Source of the DNA: Ferrimonas balearica DSM 9799
GTDB lineage: Bacteria; Pseudomonadota; Gammaproteobacteria; Enterobacterales; Shewanellaceae
Length of the DNA: 64,000 bases
Assembly (NCBI RefSeq): GCF_000148645.1
Contig: NC_014541.1
Span: 558,001 to 622,000, forward strand
Direction: 5' to 3'
Shown: in pieces, positions 12,123 to 22,000 of the stretch
Layout of the letters: each line of letters begins with the position of its first letter
Position numbering within the stretch: position 1 is the stretch's first letter
Notes under the pieces: model-generated
The model's input: the letters and a program-made list of their open reading frames with translations, nothing else
Databases searched by the model: none
Told to the model about the DNA's origin: nothing
Position numbers and translations under genes: made by a program

Positions 12123-14450
12123 ATGAGTCACGATCCCCATTTTCAGCGGGAGGCGGAAAAGTACGCCAACCCGATCCCCAGCCGTGAATTTCTTATCGAG
12201 CGCATGCGCGAGCACACCGGTCCGGTGTCCCGAGAAGAGTTAGCGGCCCATTTTCAACTTGAGGGCGACCAGTACGTCGCACTCTGTCGCCGTCTGCGCG
12301 CTATGGAGCGCGATGGCCAAATCGTTTACACCCGCAAGGGCCGCTACGGCCTGCCGGAGCGGATGGACCTGCTGACCGGTGTGGTGCTGGGTCACCGCGA
12401 CGGTTTCGGTTTCTTCCGTCCCGATGATGGCTCGGACGACCTCTACCTGTCCGAGCGCAGCATGTACTCCGTGCTGCACGGTGACCGTGTGCTGGCCCAG
12501 GTGGACGGCATGGACCGTCGCGGCCGCAAAGAGGGCCGCATCGTTCGCATCATCGAAGAGCGCAGCAAAGAGCTGGTGTGCCGTTACTTCAATGAAGACG
12601 GCATCGGTTTCGCTGTGCCGGATGATGCCCGCATCTCCCAGGACATCCTGATCCCGGAAGATGGCCGCGCCGGTGCCCGTGATGGCCAGGTGATCGTGGT
12701 TGAACTGGTTAAACGACCGGCCCGTCACACTCACGGCATTGGCCGGATCAAAGAGGTACTGGGTAACGAGATGGCCCCGGGCATGGAGATTGAGATCGCC
12801 CTGCGCAGCCACGACCTGCCGCACCAGTTCTCTGAAGCGCTGTTGCAGGAAACCGCCGCCATCCATGACGAGGTGCAGGAAGCGGAGAAGCAGGGTCGTA
12901 AAGACCTGCGTCACCTGCCGCTGGTCACCATCGACGGCGAAGACGCCCGCGACTTCGACGATGCGGTCTTTGTTAAGCCCAAGAAGGGCGGCGGCTGGCG
13001 CCTGTACGTGGCGATTGCCGACGTGAGCCACTACGTGCGTCCGGGTACCCACCTGGATGACGAAGCGCTGGCCCGCGGTAACTCCGTGTACTTCCCGGCT
13101 CAGGTGATTCCGATGCTGCCGGAGAAGCTGTCCAACGGCCTCTGCTCGCTCAACCCGCACGTGGATCGCCTCTGCATGGTGGCGGAGATGACCGTCTCTG
13201 CCGCTGGCAACCTGTCCGGTTTTGAGTTCTACCCTGCGGTGATGCACAGCCACGCCCGCCTGACCTACACCAAGGTGGCGGCGATGCTGGAGGGCGATCA
13301 GGCCCTGATCGAACAGTACGCTGAGGTGTTCCCGCACCTGGAAGAGCTGAATCGCCTCTACATGGCGCTGGACCATGCCCGTCAGGAGCGTGGTGCCCTG
13401 GTGCTGGAAAGCGAGGAAACCCAGTTCCTGTTTAACGCCCAACGTCGCATCGAGCGCATTGTGCCGCGCACCCGTAACGTCGCGCACAAGATGATCGAAG
13501 AGTGCATGATTCTGGCCAACGTGGCAGCCGGCAAGTTCGTGAAGAAGCATCAGGGTGAAGTGCTGTACCGGGTCCATGAAGGCCCGAGTGCTCAGAAGCT
13601 GGAAACTCTGCGCGACTTCCTGGGTCAACAGGGCCTCTCCCTGGGTGGCGGTGAAGAACCGACCCCGCAGGACGTGGCGGAGCTGCTGGCCAAGACCGAA
13701 GGTCGAGCCGATGCTGAGCTGATCCAGACCATGGTGCTGCGCTCCATGAAGCAGGCGGTTTACAGCCCGGAGAACATTGGCCACTTTGGCCTGGCGCTGC
13801 CGAGTTACGCCCACTTCACCTCGCCGATCCGTCGTTACCCGGACCTGGTACTGCACCGTGTTATCCGTTACCTGCTGGCCAAGCAGGAGAACCCGGCGTT
13901 GCCGCTGCAGGTGCTGCAGGCGGATGGTGCCTTCGGTTACGACAGTGGCCCGCTGGCGGAGCTGGGTGAGCACTGCTCCATGACCGAGCGCCGTGCCGAT
14001 GACGCCACCCGTGACGTCTCCGATTGGCTTAAGTGTGAGTTTATGCTCGACCACGTTGGCGATACCTTCGATGCGGTGGTCAGCGGCGTGACCAGCTTCG
14101 GCCTGTTTGTGCGACTGAAGAACCTGCACATCGACGGCCTGGTGCACATCTCCACTCTGGAGAACGACTACTACCACTTCGATCCGATCCGCCAATCCCT
14201 GATCGGCGAAGGTGGCGGCCGTCGCTACCGCCTGGGTGACCCGGTGGAAGTGAAGGTGCTGGCAGTGAAACTGGACGATCGCCAGATCGATCTGGGCCTG
14301 CTCGAAACCGGCAAGAAGGCCAGCAAGAAAGGCCCGCGCAAATCCAGCAAAGGCAAATCCGGCCCGGCCAAATTCGGTAAGCCCCGCAGCGGTGAGAGCA
14401 CCGAAAAGCGTGGCACCAAGAAACCCAAATCCAAGCGGAACAAGCGGTAA
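12123..14450 (+). CDS. rnr: Ribonuclease R
   Basis: Processive 3'-5' exoribonuclease that degrades structured RNA and assists tmRNA and rRNA quality control. Domains in order: N-terminal winged helix (about 20-90), two cold-shock domains, the RNB catalytic domain with the metal-binding motif DGEDARDFDDAVF near residue 273, an S1 domain (about 640-725), and a Lys/Arg/Ser-rich tail of about 45 residues. At 775 aa it is slightly shorter than the E. coli enzyme. It abuts rlmB directly (TAA then ATG). Confidence 0.96.
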   Translation: MSHDPHFQREAEKYANPIPSREFLIERMREHTGPVSREELAAHFQLEGDQYVALCRRLRAMERDGQIVYTRKGRYGLPERMDLLTGVVLGHRDGFGFFRPDDGSDDLYLSERSMYSVLHGDRVLAQVDGMDRRGRKEGRIVRIIEERSKELVCRYFNEDGIGFAVPDDARISQDILIPEDGRAGARDGQVIVVELVKRPARHTHGIGRIKEVLGNEMAPGMEIEIALRSHDLPHQFSEALLQETAAIHDEVQEAEKQGRKDLRHLPLVTIDGEDARDFDDAVFVKPKKGGGWRLYVAIADVSHYVRPGTHLDDEALARGNSVYFPAQVIPMLPEKLSNGLCSLNPHVDRLCMVAEMTVSAAGNLSGFEFYPAVMHSHARLTYTKVAAMLEGDQALIEQYAEVFPHLEELNRLYMALDHARQERGALVLESEETQFLFNAQRRIERIVPRTRNVAHKMIEECMILANVAAGKFVKKHQGEVLYRVHEGPSAQKLETLRDFLGQQGLSLGGGEEPTPQDVAELLAKTEGRADAELIQTMVLRSMKQAVYSPENIGHFGLALPSYAHFTSPIRRYPDLVLHRVIRYLLAKQENPALPLQVLQADGAFGYDSGPLAELGEHCSMTERRADDATRDVSDWLKCEFMLDHVGDTFDAVVSGVTSFGLFVRLKNLHIDGLVHISTLENDYYHFDPIRQSLIGEGGGRRYRLGDPVEVKVLAVKLDDRQIDLGLLETGKKASKKGPRKSSKGKSGPAKFGKPRSGESTEKRGTKKPKSKRNKR

Positions 14451-15188
14451 ATGAAACACGAAATGGTGTTTGGCCTCCACGCGGTGGAGGCCTTGATGCA
14501 GCGCCAGCCCGAGCGGGTGATGGAGCTGTGGGTGATGAAAGGGCGTGACGATGAGCGCCTGACCCGAATTGCCGAACTGGCACAGCAGTTTGGCGTGCGG
14601 CCCCAGCTGGCGGCCCGCAAGGTACTGGACGACAAAGCGGAATCGACCCAGCACCAGGGCGTCGTGGCGCGCTGCAAGCCAGAGCCGGTGAAAGGCGAGC
14701 ACGAACTGGACCAGCTGCTGGATGGCGTCGATACGCCCTTCCTGCTGGTGCTGGACGGTGTGACCGACCCGCATAACCTCGGCGCCTGTCTGCGCAGTGC
14801 CGATGCGGCCGGCGTTCACGGCGTGATTGTGCCGAAAGACCGCTCCGCCAGTCTGGGTCCCATCGTCCGCAAAGTGGCGGTGGGCGCCGCGGAATCCATT
14901 CCGTTGTTCCAGGTCACCAACCTGGCCCGCACCCTGCGTTCGCTGCAGGAGCGTGGCATCTGGATCGTTGGTGCGGCAGGTGAAGCCACCCACACCGTTT
15001 ACCAGAGCAAACTGACCGGCCCGCTGGCGATTGCCATGGGAGCGGAAGGGAAGGGCCTGCGTCGACTGACCCGCGAACATTGCGATGACCTGATCAGCAT
15101 CCCGATGGCCGGCGCAGTATCCAGCCTGAACGTGTCCGTTGCCACCGGCATCTGCCTGTTTGAAGCGGTGCGTCAGCGCCTGGGCTAA
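14451..15188 (+). CDS. rlmB: 23S rRNA (Gm2251) 2'-O-methyltransferase RlmB
   Basis: SPOUT-class methyltransferase that modifies G2251 in the ribosomal P-loop. The N-terminal substrate-binding domain (about 1-75) begins [11 protein letters not shown]. The SpoU knot has [27 protein letters not shown] and [15 protein letters not shown], forming the SAM site. Length 245 aa matches E. coli RlmB. It is translationally adjacent to rnr, as in enterobacteria. Confidence 0.95.
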   Translation: MKHEMVFGLHAVEALMQRQPERVMELWVMKGRDDERLTRIAELAQQFGVRPQLAARKVLDDKAESTQHQGVVARCKPEPVKGEHELDQLLDGVDTPFLLVLDGVTDPHNLGACLRSADAAGVHGVIVPKDRSASLGPIVRKVAVGAAESIPLFQVTNLARTLRSLQERGIWIVGAAGEATHTVYQSKLTGPLAIAMGAEGKGLRRLTREHCDDLISIPMAGAVSSLNVSVATGICLFEAVRQRLG

Positions 15189-15202
15189 GCCCTCTGGTCC
15201 AA

Positions 15203-15234
15203 CAAAAACGCCTCCATCATGGAGGCGTTTTTTT
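15203..15234. terminator. Bidirectional terminator between rlmB and the DUF481 gene
   Basis: Stem AACGCCTCCA / TGGAGGCGTT with A-tract before and T-tract after, so it can serve both convergent genes. Confidence 0.85.
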
Positions 15235-15242
15235 ATGGGCGC

Positions 15243-15992
15243 TTACCGGAACGAGTAGATCAGGTTCACCGTCGACACCACATCGTGGTTTTCCGTGCCC
15301 ACCGGCACCTTGTCGGTGTACTTGATGTCAAACCCCACCTTCAGCGCCAGGTCGGCCCAGAACTGGTTACGGTAAGCCAGGTTCAGGTTGGCGATGGTAT
15401 TGCGGTTGCCGGTTTCCACCGAGGCGTCGGCGTTGAAGGTGGTGTACTCCTGCAGGCGGTGCTCCAGCTTACTGGCCAGACGGACAATCCCTTCGTCGTT
15501 GGTGGGGTCGCTCATGTCGTCAGAGTTGGACAGGTTGGCTTCGTTGTAACGGTAACCGGCACCCACCTCCAGGGTAACCTTGGTGCGCTTGGCATCCAGC
15601 GGGGTGTAACCGTATCCGAAGGAGTAGGTGAACTGCTTCAGGTAGGAACCGAATCGATCCCACAGCATGTCGCCACGACCATAGAGGTACTGAGTGCCCT
15701 CCAGTTTGTAGTCAGACTGATACTGAAGCTGGTACTGCTCCGCCGTGGTTTTTTCATCATCGGCGGCGAAATAGGCGCGGGCCACCGCTTCCTGTCGGGC
15801 ATTCTCTGTGTCGTACACCAACTTTCCGCGCGTGTTGAAGTTGGCGGAGTTGGTGTTGCCGCTGTTGTATTGCATGCCCAGTTCCACTTCGGCGTCCAAA
15901 TCCGTCGGTGGATCAGAGTAGTTGGGCGGCACCAGCGCCAGACTCGGGGCGCTAAACAGCAGGGCGGGCAAATAAAGAAGCGGGCGATTCAC
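15243..15992 (-). CDS. DUF481 outer-membrane beta-barrel protein
   Basis: A signal peptide (residues 1-19, ending PSLA) is followed by a DUF481-like beta-barrel of alternating polar and aromatic strands, for example VELGMQYNSGNTNSANF and VTLEVGAGYRYNEANL, ending in an aromatic outer-membrane signature (LIYSFR). DUF481 proteins are salt-induced or porin-like outer-membrane proteins of unclear function. At 249 aa it is the family's usual size. It is a lone gene, convergent with rlmB. Confidence 0.8.
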   Translation of the reverse strand: MNRPLLYLPALLFSAPSLALVPPNYSDPPTDLDAEVELGMQYNSGNTNSANFNTRGKLVYDTENARQEAVARAYFAADDEKTTAEQYQLQYQSDYKLEGTQYLYGRGDMLWDRFGSYLKQFTYSFGYGYTPLDAKRTKVTLEVGAGYRYNEANLSNSDDMSDPTNDEGIVRLASKLEHRLQEYTTFNADASVETGNRNTIANLNLAYRNQFWADLALKVGFDIKYTDKVPVGTENHDVVSTVNLIYSFR

Positions 15993-16120
15993 AGGGGGTG
16001 GTTCTACACTTTCCAGGCCATCAGGGTCCGCTCAGTCTATCTCTCAATGGGCTGAAATTGCTACTCAGTTTAAAAATGGTTAATGCGCTGCGCCGGCCCG
16101 CCAGATTGCTGCATTTTTGA

Positions 16121-16149
16121 TTGTCTTCTGAGTCCCGTTCCGGTAACAT
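16121..16149 (+). promoter_or_regulatory. Sigma-70 promoter candidate for the rpsF operon
   Basis: -35 TTGTCT and -10 TAACAT with exactly 17 bp between them, about 90 bp upstream of rpsF. This leaves a leader of about 80 nt before the ATG. Confidence 0.5.
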
Positions 16150-16174
16150 GCGCCGGCTAATTCGGCCAAACCCC

Positions 16175-16238
16175 TTTTGTTCCTTGCCTCATAGGTCGGG
16201 CCGAGCCATTTGAGGCTAACTAACCGTAAGGAGCGATA
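16175..16238 (+). promoter_or_regulatory. Candidate S6:S18 autoregulatory leader of rpsF
   Basis: The leader contains GAGCC...GGCT pairing potential and an ACCG trinucleotide just before the AAGGAG Shine-Dalgarno. In E. coli and relatives the S6:S18 complex binds a hairpin with a CCG element that controls this operon. The resemblance here is by eye only and no fold was computed. Confidence 0.3.
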
Positions 16239-16631
16239 ATGCGTCATTACGAAATCGTCTTCATGGTTCACCCTGACCAGAGTGAACAGGTTCAAGGCAT
16301 GATCGAGCGCTACACTGCGACCATCGAGAAAGACGGCGGCAAAATCCACCGTCTGGAAGACTGGGGTCGTCGTCAACTGGCTTACCCGATCGAGAAGCTG
16401 CACAAAGCACACTACGTGCTGGTAAACGCTGAAGCGACTGCTGAAGCCGTTGCTGAGCTGGAAACCAACTTCCGTTACAACGACGCGGTTATCCGCAGCA
16501 TGGTTATCCGTACCAAAGCTGCTGTAACCGAAGCTTCTCCGATGGCCAAAGCCAAGGAAGAGCGTCGTGAGCGCGAAGAGCGTCGTGAGCGTACTGAAGC
16601 CAAGCCGGCTCAGGAAGCTTCTGCCGAGTAA
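16239..16631 (+). CDS. rpsF: 30S ribosomal protein S6
   Basis: Small-subunit platform protein that binds S18. [18 protein letters not shown] and [18 protein letters not shown] are diagnostic. The C-terminal tail (about residues 98-130) is rich in Glu, Arg, Ala and Lys, with two copies of EERRER, like the glutamate-tailed S6 proteins of gammaproteobacteria. A strong AAGGAG lies upstream. First gene of rpsF-priB-rpsR-rplI. Confidence 0.97.
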   Translation: MRHYEIVFMVHPDQSEQVQGMIERYTATIEKDGGKIHRLEDWGRRQLAYPIEKLHKAHYVLVNAEATAEAVAELETNFRYNDAVIRSMVIRTKAAVTEASPMAKAKEERREREERRERTEAKPAQEASAE

Positions 16632-16634
16632 GGA

Positions 16635-16946
16635 TTGAGTTCCGTCAACCGCCTGGTGCTGACGGGCACTGTGCCCAGAGCGCCCAAGACCCTGACCGGG
16701 ATTAACGGTGTCCCCCACAGTTATTTTCTGTTGGAACATCGCTCGATGCAGATGGAAGCGGGCCATAAACGCCCGGTTTACTGCAAGATTCAGGTGGTCT
16801 TGAGTGGCCATGACACTCAACCGTTACTGCGCTATCTGGAATTAGGCTGCAATATCACCGTCGCTGGCTTCGTAGGCTGGCAGCAAGGCCGAGATGGCCA
16901 ATCAAAGCTGGTATTGCACGCCGACACGATAGAACCGATTTGCTAG
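16635..16946 (+). CDS. priB: Primosomal replication protein N
   Basis: OB-fold single-stranded-DNA-binding protein of the PriA-PriB-DnaT replication-restart primosome. NRLVLTGTV near the N-terminus and LEHRSMQMEAGHKRPVYCKIQV match PriB. The start is TTG at 16635, three bases after the rpsF stop; AAGGA directly abuts it, so translation probably depends on coupling to rpsF. Length 103 aa is typical. The position between rpsF and rpsR is conserved. Confidence 0.93.
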   Translation: MSSVNRLVLTGTVPRAPKTLTGINGVPHSYFLLEHRSMQMEAGHKRPVYCKIQVVLSGHDTQPLLRYLELGCNITVAGFVGWQQGRDGQSKLVLHADTIEPIC

Positions 16947-17186
<240 letters not shown>

Positions 17187-17222
17187 GTCCTTACACGTTC
17201 AACTTTAAGTAGAGGAAAGGTA

Positions 17223-17678
17223 ATGGACGTTATTCTGCTGGATAAGGTTGCCAAACTGGGCGGCCTGGGCGACAAAGTTACTGTTAAATCCGGTTACGCT
17301 CGTAACTACCTGCTGCCGCAAGGCAAAGCAGTTGTAGCCAACGCTGCTAACCTGGAAGTGTTCGAAGCTCGCCGTGCCGAGCTGGAAGCCAAAATGGCTG
17401 CAGACCTGTCTGCTGCTGAAGCTCGCGCTGAGAAGCTGGCTGCTCTGGAAGTGGTAGAAATCGCCTCCAAAGCTGGTGACGAAGGCAAGCTGTTCGGCTC
17501 CATCGGTACCCGCGACATCGCTGACGCTCTGACCGCCGCTGGCGTTGAAGTAGCGAAAGCTGAAGTACGTCTGCCGGAAGGCGCTCTGCGTCAGTGCGGC
17601 GAGTACGACATCGTTATCGCTCTGCACAGCGACGTAACTGCGACCGCTAAGATCGCCGTTGTTGCTTCTGCCGAGTAA
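17223..17678 (+). CDS. rplI: 50S ribosomal protein L9
   Basis: Large-subunit protein with two RNA-binding domains joined by a long helix. The N-terminal signature is [20 protein letters not shown]; the connecting helix is Ala/Glu-rich (about 40-75), and the C-terminal domain starts near [15 protein letters not shown]. Length 151 aa is typical. Last gene of the operon, followed by a strong terminator. Confidence 0.98.
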   Translation: MDVILLDKVAKLGGLGDKVTVKSGYARNYLLPQGKAVVANAANLEVFEARRAELEAKMAADLSAAEARAEKLAALEVVEIASKAGDEGKLFGSIGTRDIADALTAAGVEVAKAEVRLPEGALRQCGEYDIVIALHSDVTATAKIAVVASAE

Positions 17679-17692
17679 GCGATTACGAACGC

Positions 17693-17725
17693 AAAAAAAA
17701 CACCGCCTCCGGGCGGTGTTTTTTT
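17693..17725. terminator. Bidirectional terminator after rplI
   Basis: Eight A, stem CACCGCC / GGCGGTG, then eight T. It serves rplI and the convergent START-domain gene. Confidence 0.9.
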
Positions 17726-17742
17726 ATGCCTGAAATTCGGTT

Positions 17743-18387
17743 TCAGGGTTGGACTTTGGCCCGCTTCTCTACGGCGTTCAACACGTCGTACAGTCCCACG
17801 GTGTTGGCCTGGTTGGCCAGCCAGCCCGGGATCTTGCCGCCGGGATCGGTGTAGACCCAGTAGGTGGCTTTGGTTTTGCCATCGGGCAGGCGGCTCAAGG
17901 CCCAGCTGCCGTCGCAGATCTCCAGTCGTACCACGCCCTGTTTCGGCTCGGGGCCAAACTGGTTCATCTGGGTCCAGTAGCGGTAGTACTCGCCCGCTTC
18001 GGCATCGGCCTCATTGACGATCAGCAGGGTGTAGTCGCGCTTACTGACCAGCGGCGGGTCGACCCGGTGATAGACGTACTGGCCCCCATTGTCGGCGTCA
18101 CCGACGATCTCGATGTCGTCGATATAGGGCATAAAGTCGGGATAGTGCTGGATATCGCTGATGGTCTGCCAGACCTGTGCCACCGGGGCATCGATCACCG
18201 CCTCCATCTTGACCTCTTTGACCTTGGTGCCTGGCACCTTGCGGGTAAAGACCTGAGCCTGACTCCGGTCGGACGCCAGCTCCCACTGGCCCCCTTCGGC
18301 GGGCTCAATGCGAACCGTGTTGGCGGCCTGCACCAGGCCGGTAAAAGCCAGTGCCAGCACCAATGACCATATACGGCGGGTTACCAT
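17743..18387 (-). CDS. START/SRPBCC-domain exported protein
   Basis: A signal peptide (about residues 1-22, ending LVQAAN) is followed by a START-like hydrophobic-pocket domain: VIDAPVAQVWQTISDIQHYPDFMPYIDD is the N-terminal strand-helix signature, given here by its span at about residues 65-92. The family binds lipids or other small hydrophobic ligands; no substrate can be named. The start at 18387 has GGAGG nine bases upstream and overlaps the dgkA stop by seven bases, so the two are coupled, suggesting a lipid-related role. Confidence 0.75.
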   Translation of the reverse strand: MVTRRIWSLVLALAFTGLVQAANTVRIEPAEGGQWELASDRSQAQVFTRKVPGTKVKEVKMEAVIDAPVAQVWQTISDIQHYPDFMPYIDDIEIVGDADNGGQYVYHRVDPPLVSKRDYTLLIVNEADAEAGEYYRYWTQMNQFGPEPKQGVVRLEICDGSWALSRLPDGKTKATYWVYTDPGGKIPGWLANQANTVGLYDVLNAVEKRAKVQP

Positions 18388-18749
18388 AGCAGGATACCTC
18401 CCCACACCACGGCCACCTGACACAGGGCGATAAACACGGCGGCAGAGCCGATGTCCTTAGCCCGTCCGGACAGTTCATGATGCTCCGGGCCGATGCGGTC
18501 CACGACCGCCTCTACGGCGGAGTTCAGCAACTCCACAATCAGCACCAGCACCACTACGGCGATCATAAACAGCCGCTCCAGCACGGAGACGTCAAAGAAG
18601 AAGGCGGCAACAATGAGCACCACAGCAAGGAACAGTTCCTGACGGAACGCCTCTTCGTGGCGGTAGGCGGCTTTCAGGCCCTGCATGGAGTAGATACCGG
18701 CCTGAAAGAAGCGCATCACGCCGCGGTTTTTGTTTTCCGGTTGAGTCAT
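18381..18749 (-). CDS. dgkA: Diacylglycerol kinase
   Basis: Small integral-membrane enzyme that recycles diacylglycerol to phosphatidic acid, for example after membrane-derived glucan synthesis. Three transmembrane helices and the active-site signature ELLNSAVEAVVDRIG with the following HELSGRAKDIGSAAV are present. Length 122 aa is standard. Upstream of a START-domain gene with which it overlaps. Confidence 0.95.
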   Translation of the reverse strand: MTQPENKNRGVMRFFQAGIYSMQGLKAAYRHEEAFRQELFLAVVLIVAAFFFDVSVLERLFMIAVVVLVLIVELLNSAVEAVVDRIGPEHHELSGRAKDIGSAAVFIALCQVAVVWGGILLW

Positions 18750-19044
18750 ATAGGTCTCTCACTGTTACACGATAACAATGATACCTCTCCGCTTCGTATT
18801 CGCGCCAAATCCATTTTCAGATTGACCATTTCCGGTTCAGACAGCTTAACCATTCCCCCGTTTACTTTTGGTGTGATTCGGTTGCCTTGTTGAGTAAATC
18901 ACTGTTTTTTAAGGTTCTTAAAATGTTTCGCTTTCGTTATACTCCCTCGCTCTTGGGTTGCGTCGGAATATTGACGCATCGGTGACAAAAAAACGTCAGC
19001 AGGGGATGGGCAGGGAACCGCTGACGACTCATAGGGATGAGTGG
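18750..19044 (+). promoter_or_regulatory. Intergenic region with a promoter candidate for the giant adhesin gene
   Basis: 295 bp between divergent dgkA and the giant gene. TATACT at 18938-18943 is a good -10, with only a weak -35 (TTCTTA, 18915-18920) at 17 bp. The untranslated leader would be about 95 nt. No other element was recognised. Confidence 0.4.
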
Positions 19045-22000
19045 ATGGCTACGGATTGGCAAAAACGGCATGGCTTGGTGTTGTGTGCGGCGTTATTCAG
19101 TTTTGAACTGAGTGCGGCGCCCATTGTTCTGAATGGACCCTCGTCGGGCTGGATTCCGGTTCTGGCCGGAGCGCGGTTTGACCCGATTGATGACGAGCAA
19201 GCGCAGACCACCGGCCTCGATCTGGTCGGCGATGCACAGCATCCCCAGTTCTATACCGTCTACGACGACAACAATAGTGTCGACGAGTCCGATGACGTGG
19301 TGGCTTATCGCTTTCGGGTTGGCAGTGGCAATGACAGCAATGTCTACCTGATGGGGGTGGACTCCGATGGCGATGCCGTGCTGGATATCTTTATCGCGGG
19401 CAGCGGCAAAGAAGGCAAGATCTACATCTGGGGCAGCGACGACAAAAAGAACATCCCCGCCGGCCGGGTTGCCAATGACGGTCCCAGCACCACCACCATC
19501 GACACCAAGAATCCCCCGTACGAAATCGCGACCGACCCGCAAAACTACTCCCTGAACCCCGTCAGCAGCGTCGACAGTGACGCCTCCACCACCGACTTTG
19601 GCCCGCTGGATGGCGAAGACCACTTTGTCAGCTTTACGCTGCCGTTTTCGGCCATCAAAAGCGCCCTCAACAGCGTGAAAGGCCAGGTGGTCAGCAAAGA
19701 CACCACCCTGCGTTACGTGGTGTTCTCGCTGAACCAGACCAACAGCATTAACGGCGATTTTTCCGGCATCAATGACAAAGATCCCGGTGTCTATGACAAG
19801 ACCTACGAAGAGCTCGGGTTGTTTGTTCCGGTGGCACCGGATTACGTACCGCCCAGCAACGAGGCGCCGATTGCCGTTGCTGACACCGCCTCGACTCTGG
19901 AAGATTCCTCGGTTCTGGTTGATGTCCTTATCGGAGACAGCGACCCTGACGGTGACCCGCTGACCATCATCGGTTTTACGCAGCCTGCGTTCGGCATCGT
20001 TACCCAGGAGGGCGAGCAGCTCCGCTATGCCCCGTCATTGAACTTCCATGGCAATGACAGCTTCACTTACACCATCAGTGACGATGGGGGGCTCAGTCAC
20101 AGTGCTGCAGTGGCGATTACCGTGACGCCGGTGAACGATGCCCCTATGGCCAACTACGTTGAGAAAACCATTGCCGAAGGCGCCAGCCTGGTGGTGGCGA
20201 TGGCGGAGTTGGGGTCGGATGTCGATGGTGATGCGCTGACTCTGGCGTTGGGTGCTCTGCCTGAGGGCTGGAACCACACCGTGACCGCAAGCAGCGTCAC
20301 GATCGTCCCGCCGGTGGACTTTAACGGAAGCCAAAACATCGGCTTCACCGTCACCGATCCCGCAGGTCTTTCCGACGGCAACACCATCAAGGTGATCGTC
20401 ACGCCGGTGAACGATGCGCCGGTGGCGATGGATGACAGCACACGTACCTCTGAGGAGACGGCGGTTAATATCGACGTGACTGCCAACGACAGCGACGTGG
20501 ATGGTGATGCGTTGCGGGTCGAGAGCATCAGCAATCTGGATCCGGCTAAGGGCAGCGCCACATTCAGCGGCGGCACCATCACCTTTACGCCAGCCCAAGA
20601 CGTGACCGGCGAGGTCAGCTTCAGCTACACCGTGACCGACGGGGCGGTTGGGGCCGCAGGCCTGACCGACACGGCGACTGTGACAGTCACCATAGACCCG
20701 GTGAACGATGCACCGGTGGCGATGAATGACAGCGTGCGCACCGCCGAGGAGACGGCGGTCAATATCGACGTGACTGGCAACGACAGCGACGCGGATGGTG
20801 ATGCGTTGCGGGTCGAGAGCATCAGCAATCTGGACCCGGCAAAGGGCAGCGCCACGTTCAGCGGCGGCACCATCACCTTTACGCCGGCCAAGGATGAGAC
20901 CGGCGAGGTCAGCTTCAGCTACACCGTGACCGACGGAGCGGTTGGGGCCACAGGCCTGACCGACACGGCGACCGTGACAGTCACCATAGATCCGGTGAAC
21001 GATGCGCCACAAGCCAATGATCTCAGTCGCACCATTGAGGCGGGCGCCAGCCTGACCGTACCGGTGTCCGAACTGGCGAAGGACGCTGACGGTGATGCCC
21101 TCGACTTCACCTTTGTGACCCTGCCCCAGGGCTGGACGGCCAAAGTGGAGGGCGGCAATGTGGTGGTCACGCCAGTGGCTGACTTCAGCGGCAGCCAAGG
21201 GGTTGAGTTTACCGTTGCGGATCCCAGTGGAGCCCAGGCATCAGCCACCATCACGATTACCGTGAACCGGGTAAATGAAGCCCCCGTGGCCAATAACATC
21301 AGTCGTACCATCGCCGAAGACAGCAGCCTAACTGTGGCGGTCTCCGTATTGGCATCAGACCCGGATGGTGATGCCTTCGAACTCACTTTTAGCACCCTGC
21401 CACAGGGCTGGGTCGCCAAGGTCGAGGGCGGTAACGTCGTGGTGACGCCACCGACCGACTTTAACGGCAGTGAGCCGATCCCTTTCACCGTTACGGATCC
21501 CAGTGGGGCAGAGGCCGCGGCAGTCATTACGGTCACGGTCGAACCGGGTAACGATGCCCCCGTGGCGGTTGATGATACGGCCACCACTACGGAAGACACG
21601 CCGGTCGCGATCGACATCCTCAGAAATGACAGTGACGTCGATGGCGATGCGCTGTACTTCAACGGCGTCACCGGACTGGCTGCCGACAAGGGCCGTGCCG
21701 ACTTCGCCAATGGCGTGCTGACGTTTACTCCGGCCGCCCACGTGTTCGGCGAGATCCGGTTCGATTACACCATCAGTGATGGCGATAATGGCCAGACCGA
21801 CAGCGCCAGCGTGACGGTTACTGTCGACCCGGTGAACGATGCGCCGGTAGCCGTTGCCGACAGCACCACCACCGAGGTGGGCTCGCCGGTGGTGATCCCG
21901 GTGCTGGACAATGACTCCGATGTTGATGGCGATGCGCTCAAGGTTATCAGCGTGGTACTCGGCGACCCTGCCCAGGGCAGCGTCAGCTTCAGCGACAACA

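Noticed and set aside
12240-15080. Long minus-strand open frame of about 946 codons opposite rnr and rlmB
   Set aside because: It covers two well-supported plus-strand genes, shows no domain resemblance, and follows from GC-rich codon bias of the true genes.
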